Positions 6,209 to 11,412 of a stretch of DNA of 11,412 nucleotides are shown in pieces. The position numbers and the translations under genes were made by a program. This DNA is from Gammaproteobacteria bacterium UBA3498 (GTDB lineage: Bacteria; Pseudomonadota; Gammaproteobacteria; Pseudomonadales; Pseudohongiellaceae), in NCBI GenBank assembly GCA_002377605.1, contig DFQD01000227.1:3860-15271 (forward strand). The letters run 5' to 3'. Positions within the stretch are counted from its first letter, which is position 1, and the number at the start of each line of letters is the position of its first letter. The notes below the pieces were generated by a model. The model was not told where the DNA came from. It saw only the letters and a list, made by a program, of their open reading frames with translations, and did no database searches.

Positions 6209-7199
6209 CTGCCCTGTCGGGAAAATCAGTAAACAGTCCGTCCACGTCTGCTTCGAAATAATGTAATCGAAGCAGATCTTCAAAATCTTCGGCGTAGCTA
6301 GGAACCTGGCCAGGGTCCATACGATAGGTGTAAGGATGGACCTGTAATCCGGCCGCGTGAGCTCTGTCAACTAACGGACTAATTTCTAAATTGCCACGAG
6401 ACGATAAACGGTTGATTACTAATCCTTTTTCAGGACCGATACCATCGGCAAATTCCGCAAGAATATTCATGCCGTCATCTTCAAACATCCATGGATAGGA
6501 AGATTCACTGCCGATTAACTGAATCAAATTAATATCTATTCCGGCTGCCGGCAAAATGTCGTTTTTGATAACTTCCAGTTCAGCGAAACTAAATGTTTGC
6601 ACAAAGACTTTGTCTTGTTTGCTCGCGTAGCCGTATTGCTTTAACAGGTTAACCACGGCAGTACTAATATCTTTGCCTTCGTTACGATGAAACTCTGGTT
6701 GTTTTATCTCAGGATAGATTCCAATATCGTTTCCTGTAGATTTATTCATTCCTTGTATTAGTTGAATTTCTTCTTCCAGAGTTGCTACACGGAAAAAGGA
6801 AGATCCCATGGGAAATCTATTCGAATAACCTTGTACTTTTTCTCCATTCTCTAATCGGAAACCTTCGCTGGCTTTAAGTCCGCGAATTTCTTCCAGAGTG
6901 AAATCAATTGCGTAATAGCGCCCATCGTCTCGCGCTCTATTGGGGTACTGCTCATCTACGTCAGTAGTTCGATCAAGAGTAATATCATGCAAAACGATTA
7001 AATGATCATCCTTAGTCATGACCACATCTTGTTCGATGTAATGTGCTCCCATACCGTAGGCCATAGCTTTTGCTTCAAGAGTATGTTCTGGCAAATAGCC
7101 GCTGGCTCCACGATGGGCAATTACGATTTTGTCTGCCACGGATTGAGTTGAAGACATCACTAGGGCAATAACAAGACTAAAAAGTAAGGGTTTGCGCAT
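6183..7199 (-). CDS. glpQ: Periplasmic glycerophosphodiester phosphodiesterase
   Basis: The product is 338 residues. It hydrolyses glycerophosphodiesters, the deacylation products of phospholipids, to glycerol 3-phosphate and an alcohol. A signal peptide spans residues 1-22 (cleavage after SVA), placing it in the periplasm. Similarity to E. coli GlpQ is extensive along the whole length as I recall that protein: IAHRGASGYLPEHTL (27-41), AKAMAYGMGA (43-52), MTKDDHLIVLHD (61-72), RYYAIDFTLEEI (94-105), NIGIYPEIK-type NDIGIYPEIK (157-166), YADGIGP-like FADGIGP (250-256) and GLFTDFPDRAVRFL (321-334). Expected active-site residues are present: H29, R30, E56, D58, H71 and E164. The ATG follows GGTGA with a 4-nt gap. 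No glycerol-3-phosphate transporter (GlpT) is in the window. The 3' end overlaps the DUF7079-like gene by 26 bp. It lies 86 bp downstream of the DUF5916 gene, and a shared transcript is possible but not shown. Confidence 0.95.
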   Translation of the reverse strand: MRKPLLFSLVIALVMSSTQSVADKIVIAHRGASGYLPEHTLEAKAMAYGMGAHYIEQDVVMTKDDHLIVLHDITLDRTTDVDEQYPNRARDDGRYYAIDFTLEEIRGLKASEGFRLENGEKVQGYSNRFPMGSSFFRVATLEEEIQLIQGMNKSTGNDIGIYPEIKQPEFHRNEGKDISTAVVNLLKQYGYASKQDKVFVQTFSFAELEVIKNDILPAAGIDINLIQLIGSESSYPWMFEDDGMNILAEFADGIGPEKGLVINRLSSRGNLEISPLVDRAHAAGLQVHPYTYRMDPGQVPSYAEDFEDLLRLHYFEADVDGLFTDFPDRAVRFLQANQ

Positions 7200-7285
7200 G
7201 GGATCACCATCATCTTATTAAGCACGGACACTAACAAGTATTGATGATAATCAGTTTACAGAGCGGGACCGAAATAAACTAGCTC

Positions 7286-9691
7286 TTAGCTACCAAATCT
7301 ATAACGTAGCTTAATAGCAAAAGAATCCACAATGCGATCATTCCAGGCTTGCTCAAACAAATCCTGAAAAGTAAAAAAACTGTTTCCGGGAAGGTTGGAG
7401 CCACGAGTATAAACAATGAAGAGATCAGATAGGGGCGCTATTTCCCAGCGATAGCGAGCCTGAAAGGTTAACCGACTAATAACAAAGTCATCTCGTTCGT
7501 TGTCTGGGTTAGTCACTGGACGCAGGCGTCGAAGTTTCTCAGGATCAACTTGCCAGAAACGATCTTCAAATGCTTTTAAGGAATTCCACTGCATGCTTAT
7601 TCGAAATTGTTGCTTTGAAGAAATAAAATAATTCGATTCCAGCCTAGGCGCCCACTGATGGGCCTCGAAACTGGTGTAACTGCCTCCCCCTTGATGAACC
7701 AGCAGGGCTTCCGTGTCGGTATAGCTCAGCCCTAGGTCGAATGAAAACCGGTCATTTGGGCGCCAAATTATACCTGCTCCGCTTGTAATTACTTTGGGGC
7801 CTAAGTCTTCTTGGCTAGCCTCCAAGTTTAAAGACCAAGCAAGGTTATTTGCCGGATCAGAGCTAAAGTTAGAACGCAAGTTAAAGCGTTCTGGAATACG
7901 AAAATCTCCCGTCCCTCTGCCAAGCCTATCGTCCACTCTCGGTGGAAGATAAAGGAAATTTAAATCAAAACTGTCATTGTTAAGATAATTCCAGGCCCTT
8001 CCAATTGAATGACCGACCTGCACCGGCCGCCCATCAGTATTATATTGGTTAATTGAGGATATCGTGGTCGTTCTAGACGTGATACCTGGCACATCAGATT
8101 CGGTGAGCACAAAATTATAATCCAAATTCATCTGCGAATTCCGTGCTAGAAAACCAAGATCGTTCATATCAAATTCGTCGTCGATATAAGTAGCCCTAAC
8201 AATATGCTGAACTCCTTGGGTAGGGGTATAGCTAATATCACCCAGAAAGCCTGAGCCGGTTACACCATTAACATCGCTGTGCATAAACTGGCCATCTAGA
8301 ACCCAACGCTGATCGGCTGAAAAATAGTGGGCGTCAATAGCATTGACTGTTGAGTTAATGTCCGGGTGAGAAACATCTGTACCCATCCACCCGATAGATC
8401 GCCTACCACCACTACTCGTATCTTCATACAAGAGTCGCCCAATTGTGAAATCTCGTCCCGTAGCCTGAAGATTCGCGCGAGTACCATCTGAAAGAACACC
8501 CCGTATCTCAGAATCATCTTCCGAAGCAACCAAAGCCCCGTATCTCAAATTCCCGTTTTGACCGGTAAATTTAGCTGCTCCCAATAACTCTGTCGGTTGA
8601 CTCAAATCTGTAGGCTTAACCACCATGCCAGCAGGAACCTGATATCTCGCGGCACCGCCTATACGTCTTGTATTTAACATAGTCATTGGGCCACTAGGGC
8701 CACTAAAATTCTGTGCTATCGATCGGGGGCTAGTATTGAAGATGTCTTGACCTTCCAGAAAGAAAGTCCTTTTTTCTGGAAAGAAAGTCTCGAAAGCTGT
8801 TAGGTTCACGACTACATCATCAGACTCAACCGTCCCAAAATCTGGATTCAAGGTACCAGATAGCAGTGTGTTAGTAGTTGGCCGCCAATATATATCCGTA
8901 CCAATTTTGGTATCAGCAGCATGCCCAACCCCATCAAAGTCTGTTGAAACAAAGGGATAAATTGTTAGCTGCCTGCGTGGCTCAATATCATTCAATTCAT
9001 ATTTTTGAAAACCACTTAAGAAAACATTCTCTGTCCGGGGTAACGGTGGCGTACTCCAAAGTTCACCTCGCTCCATCACATTGCGTATAAAAACCATGCC
9101 AATCCTACGCGTACTTTCAACTTGAGGAAGGGGCATCATTGACCAGGGGATGAAAAACTCTGCACTCCAACCTTCCTCGATAATTTGTGTACGGCCGTCC
9201 CAAGCACCATCCCACTGTAAATTCAATTGGCGCTCTGGGAGCATAGACATATCGGTCATGCTGTCACCAAGGCCAATACGCACACCGTAACCATAGCGCC
9301 CATCTCCAGAGGCATCGATTACCACTCCTATCCCATCATTCACGGGGAAAAGCGGGGAATCATCTCGATTAGTAATCCGGGGAATAAGAGACTCTGCAGG
9401 TTGGTGATTTACAATACCAAAGTAAATTCCTTGCTGTGTGTAAAAGAAACGGATGTCCGTCCTGTAGGGTGCGTCTTCGAGTGTGTCCGGATCGATAATT
9501 TTCATGTTATCGCTTACTGGTAGGTCATCCCAAACTGCCTCATTTAAGAAACCATCAAGCTCAATTTTTGCATCTACCTCATCGACTCGAGTTATCTCCG
9601 GCAAAGGTAATTGAGCTTTCACATTAAAAGACAGAAGCATCAGGCAAACTAACGACTTAACTATGACAAATTTATGGGACGACAATTCCAT
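7286..9691 (-). CDS. Exported CBM9-like/DUF5916 outer-membrane beta-barrel protein
   Basis: The product is 801 residues. A signal peptide covers residues 1-26 (cleavage near VKA/Q). Residues about 40-235 form a carbohydrate-binding family 9-like beta-sandwich, recognisable from KIELDGFLNEAVWDDLP (42-58), the DGIGVVIDASGDG block (119-131) and EEGWSAEFFIPW (172-183). The remainder is the DUF5916-type region. It opens with the hallmark LNPDFGTVESDD (281-292) and FFPEKRTFFLEGQDIF (303-318), followed by alternating polar/aromatic strands and 'GALVASED', 'GFLARNSQ'-like turns typical of a barrel. It ends in FAIKLRYRFGS, close to an outer-membrane assembly signal. Known family members are uncharacterised surface proteins, sometimes near polysaccharide or peptide-use genes. 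There is no TonB box or plug domain, so it is not a standard TonB-dependent receptor. A role in binding or passing a substrate across the outer membrane is inference. No clear Shine-Dalgarno precedes the ATG. Confidence 0.88.
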   Translation of the reverse strand: MELSSHKFVIVKSLVCLMLLSFNVKAQLPLPEITRVDEVDAKIELDGFLNEAVWDDLPVSDNMKIIDPDTLEDAPYRTDIRFFYTQQGIYFGIVNHQPAESLIPRITNRDDSPLFPVNDGIGVVIDASGDGRYGYGVRIGLGDSMTDMSMLPERQLNLQWDGAWDGRTQIIEEGWSAEFFIPWSMMPLPQVESTRRIGMVFIRNVMERGELWSTPPLPRTENVFLSGFQKYELNDIEPRRQLTIYPFVSTDFDGVGHAADTKIGTDIYWRPTTNTLLSGTLNPDFGTVESDDVVVNLTAFETFFPEKRTFFLEGQDIFNTSPRSIAQNFSGPSGPMTMLNTRRIGGAARYQVPAGMVVKPTDLSQPTELLGAAKFTGQNGNLRYGALVASEDDSEIRGVLSDGTRANLQATGRDFTIGRLLYEDTSSGGRRSIGWMGTDVSHPDINSTVNAIDAHYFSADQRWVLDGQFMHSDVNGVTGSGFLGDISYTPTQGVQHIVRATYIDDEFDMNDLGFLARNSQMNLDYNFVLTESDVPGITSRTTTISSINQYNTDGRPVQVGHSIGRAWNYLNNDSFDLNFLYLPPRVDDRLGRGTGDFRIPERFNLRSNFSSDPANNLAWSLNLEASQEDLGPKVITSGAGIIWRPNDRFSFDLGLSYTDTEALLVHQGGGSYTSFEAHQWAPRLESNYFISSKQQFRISMQWNSLKAFEDRFWQVDPEKLRRLRPVTNPDNERDDFVISRLTFQARYRWEIAPLSDLFIVYTRGSNLPGNSFFTFQDLFEQAWNDRIVDSFAIKLRYRFGS

Positions 9692-9932
9692 TGCTACTTT
9701 TTAACACCGGGAAATTTCGCATGGCAATATAGCGGAATCTGACTAGCCTTTCTCTAGAGGAAACAATTAATTGCATTTACCCAAACCGATTTTAGGTGTT
9801 TAAAAGTGGGGGAATGTACTCGCTCGCCATGATTGGTCATTATTCTCCATCACTTCGCCACATTCCTAGCCAAATGATTCCAGTTTATTGCGATTAAATA
9901 TGTGCTACAGAATATAAATCGGAGCGCTATCA
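9692..9932. other. Intergenic region between the divergent DUF5916 and small membrane protein genes
   Basis: These 241 bp must hold promoters for both flanking genes. I find no convincing sigma70 pair on either strand. Minor structures are present: the 10-bp palindrome CAATTAATTG (9764-9773), and GGAATGT/ACATTCC, a 7-bp inverted pair about 45 bp apart inside roughly 9810-9870. Both are short enough to be chance. Open frames here are under 20 codons and none is convincing. Confidence 0.4.
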
Positions 9933-10085
9933 GTGAAATGGAAAAAGAAATCTCCAAACGTACTTTTTGTTGAAAACGAAGAATCTTATAACTGGGCTAC
10001 GGCAAGAACGAGCGTAAACCGAAAATTAGTTTACGTTTCCATTCTATTTGTGGTGGCGGCGATTTTGTTTAGTGCGGTGCGCTAA
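9933..10085 (+). CDS. Small single-span membrane protein, 50 residues, unknown function
   Basis: The frame starts at GTG 9933-9935 and ends at TAA 10083-10085. A GGAG (9921-9924) sits 8 nt before the GTG, a good ribosome site that supports this start. The nearby ATG at 9938 is in another frame and stops after 11 codons. The product begins with a lysine-rich, polar segment (MKWKKKSPNV, then acidic ENEE at 14-17). A second basic patch, RTSVNRK (25-31), precedes one hydrophobic helix, LVYVSILFVVAAILFSAV (32-49), ending in a single arginine. This layout fits a C-terminally anchored inner-membrane protein with a cytoplasmic basic head (positive-inside rule; inference). I recognise no family. It is divergent from the DUF5916 gene and convergent with the M28 peptidase gene, 25 bp away, so it appears to be a stand-alone unit. 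Confidence 0.65.
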   Translation: MKWKKKSPNVLFVENEESYNWATARTSVNRKLVYVSILFVVAAILFSAVR

Positions 10086-10110
10086 GCATGCAGTTTTGTT
10101 AATGTGACTT

Positions 10111-11412
10111 TTAACGTGCTTTAAGTGTGACTTCAAGTTGAAATTGTATTCCTTCTCGCAGTACGTCGATGATCACGGAATCTCCCGGAGCAGACTCTCG
10201 TAACAGGTTGGAATAGGTCTGCATGTCAGTCACTGATTCGTCATTGTAGTTGAGCAAGACATCGCCGGCTTGCAGTCCAACTTCCTCCGCAGCGCTATTG
10301 GGAGTGACACCAGAAATTCGAACACCTTGTCCTGAATAGGCAAAGTCAGGAACCGTTCCTAAGCTTGCTGAACGCTCACCTTGTTGTCTAGCAACTTCGA
10401 CTTGCTCAGTTCCTTCAAGATTAACTCTTAGAGGGTCGGTTCTGTCTCCGAGATAAATAACCGCTTCCTCCAGCCATAAGGAAATGTCTGACATGCCTGC
10501 GGCATCAAGTTTGTCCGCGGTATCACTTGGTTGGTGATAATCCAGGTGGGTTCCCGCGAACAAGTGAATAGCAGGAATTCCTGCGTTTAGGAAACTTACA
10601 TGGTCACTGCTTGCAATCGTTTCTGCTGGGAACTGAGAATTGACGCCGATGGTAAAGCCGATACCTTGGGCCATAAACGGCCATTCGTAGGCAGACTCCG
10701 TTCCAAACACTTGTAAAGTGCGACCTTCTAGGCGACCGACCGCATCCAAGTTAATCATTGCGAATAAATCTTCAGTCTCAAATGGCCCTGGTGGATTTTG
10801 TACGAAATACTCTGAACCGAGCAAACCGTTTTCTTCACCACTAAAGGCGACAAAGATAATAGGCCGTTGTGGTGTAAAAGCCCTGGTAACTTTCGCGGCC
10901 ACCTCAATCATAACGCTAACACCTGAGGCATTATCGTCAGCACCGGTATAGAGTCCTCCATCACTATTGATACCGAGATGATCGTAATGGGCGCCAATGA
11001 CAATCGGTTTTGCACTCACGTCCCGGTTCACACCGGGAATAATGCCGACCACGTTTGCCAACTCCAAATTACCAGAGCCTGGTACCGTATCGAGCCAGCG
11101 TTGAATATAAGTGCCATTAGTCGGTTGTAAACCAGCAATTCTAAATTGGTCGGCAATATACAGCGCTGCTCTATCGATTCCCTTTCCGCCTAATCCCCGG
11201 CCTTCCATTTCGATGCTGGTTAGCCGGTTAGCATGTCTTAGTAATTGTTCAGGTAAGTACTTAGGGGGAAGTATTGTTAATGATTCCACTGGCGGCAGAT
11301 TACCCCACTGCAGTTCGGCAATTAAATCGGGTTTCTTCCATTGCATCGGAGAATTTGGGCTTGTCCATACGCCACGCACATCGATTGTTGGTTCACCGCC
11401 GGTAAAACTTAG
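10111..11412 (-). CDS. M28-family zinc peptidase with C-terminal PDZ domain, N-terminus beyond window
   Basis: The frame stays open to the window edge: 11 more codons (reading LSFTGGEPTID) precede the GTG at 11377-11379. That GTG is therefore internal and the gene is partial, with 433 residues visible. Counting from the GTG, the M28 co-catalytic zinc centre is complete. It has H131 and D133 in IGAHYDHLG, the bridging aspartate in GADDNASG (145-152), the catalytic and metal-binding glutamates in FSGEENGLLGS (179-189), the aspartate of NLDAVGR, and the last histidine in DYHQPSDT. These enzymes are aminopeptidases or carboxypeptidases. Residues about 335-420 form a PDZ domain (GVRISGVTPNSAAEEVGLQAG, then GDVLLNYND), which probably binds peptide C-termini. 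Export is likely for this architecture, but the signal would be in the missing part. The gene converges on the 50-residue membrane protein gene with a 25-bp gap. Confidence 0.92.
   Translation of the reverse strand, partial: LSFTGGEPTIDVRGVWTSPNSPMQWKKPDLIAELQWGNLPPVESLTILPPKYLPEQLLRHANRLTSIEMEGRGLGGKGIDRAALYIADQFRIAGLQPTNGTYIQRWLDTVPGSGNLELANVVGIIPGVNRDVSAKPIVIGAHYDHLGINSDGGLYTGADDNASGVSVMIEVAAKVTRAFTPQRPIIFVAFSGEENGLLGSEYFVQNPPGPFETEDLFAMINLDAVGRLEGRTLQVFGTESAYEWPFMAQGIGFTIGVNSQFPAETIASSDHVSFLNAGIPAIHLFAGTHLDYHQPSDTADKLDAAGMSDISLWLEEAVIYLGDRTDPLRVNLEGTEQVEVARQQGERSASLGTVPDFAYSGQGVRISGVTPNSAAEEVGLQAGDVLLNYNDESVTDMQTYSNLLRESAPGDSVIIDVLREGIQFQLEVTLKAR

Noticed and set aside
7209..7248. ATCATC/GATGAT inverted pair between the DUF5916 gene and glpQ as a terminator
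   Set aside because: It has 6 bp only with a 28-nt loop and no T-run.
9764..9773. CAATTAATTG palindrome as an operator
   Set aside because: It is a 10-bp AT-rich palindrome of the kind expected by chance in an AT-rich intergenic region, with no flanking promoter elements.
11377..11379. GTG as the true start of the M28 peptidase
   Set aside because: The frame remains open for 11 codons to the window edge and a mature exported peptidase would lack any signal; treated as a 5'-partial gene.
1..11412. CRISPR array, transposase, integrase, toxin-antitoxin pair, tRNA or other mobile/defence hallmarks
   Set aside because: No tandem spaced repeats, terminal inverted repeats with target duplications, or matching protein motifs were seen on either strand.

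Overview
The window looks like chromosomal DNA of a Gram-negative bacterium, most likely a heterotrophic gammaproteobacterium with moderate-to-low GC. This is judged from the very close resemblance of one product to enterobacterial GlpQ, from several Sec-type signal peptides, and from an outer-membrane beta-barrel protein. The exact taxon cannot be read from the sequence. I see no mobile element, CRISPR array, rRNA or tRNA.

Layout. (1) Positions 1-186 (+) hold the C-terminal end of a fold-type I PLP aminotransferase. (2) A tight four-gene block on the minus strand (3843 down to 191, gaps of 9, 19 and 7 bp) encodes, in transcription order, an exported protein of unknown function, a class III (CaiB/Frc-type) CoA-transferase, a crotonase-fold enzyme lacking both hydratase glutamates, and an exported histidine phosphatase. 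(3) Divergent from it, at 3910-4908 (+), is an exported NodB-type polysaccharide deacetylase. (4) After a 194-bp intergenic region with notable inverted repeats comes an aquaglyceroporin (5103-5819, +). It is coupled through a TTGA stop/start overlap to a small DUF7079-like protein (5816-6208, +). (5) Convergent to these and overlapping by 26 bp is glpQ, a periplasmic glycerophosphodiester phosphodiesterase (6183-7199, -). Upstream of glpQ on the same strand is a large exported protein with a CBM9-like domain and a DUF5916-type barrel (7286-9691, -). (6) At 9933-10085 (+) lies a 50-residue single-membrane-span protein with a GTG start and a good Shine-Dalgarno. (7) The right edge (10111-11412, -) is an M28 zinc peptidase with a C-terminal PDZ domain. 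Its N-terminus lies beyond the window.

How the genes may work together. GlpQ would release glycerol 3-phosphate from glycerophosphodiesters in the periplasm, and the neighbouring GlpF-type channel would pass glycerol, so 5.1-7.2 kb may form a small glycerol/phospholipid-scavenging locus (inference). The CoA-transferase and crotonase probably activate and transform one organic acid as its CoA ester. The substrate is unknown, and the flanking exported proteins are linked to them only by position. The less ordinary parts are the catalytically atypical crotonase operon, the aquaglyceroporin/DUF7079 coupling with its structured upstream region, and the 50-residue membrane protein. I do not see a clear-cut new multi-gene defence or mobile system.
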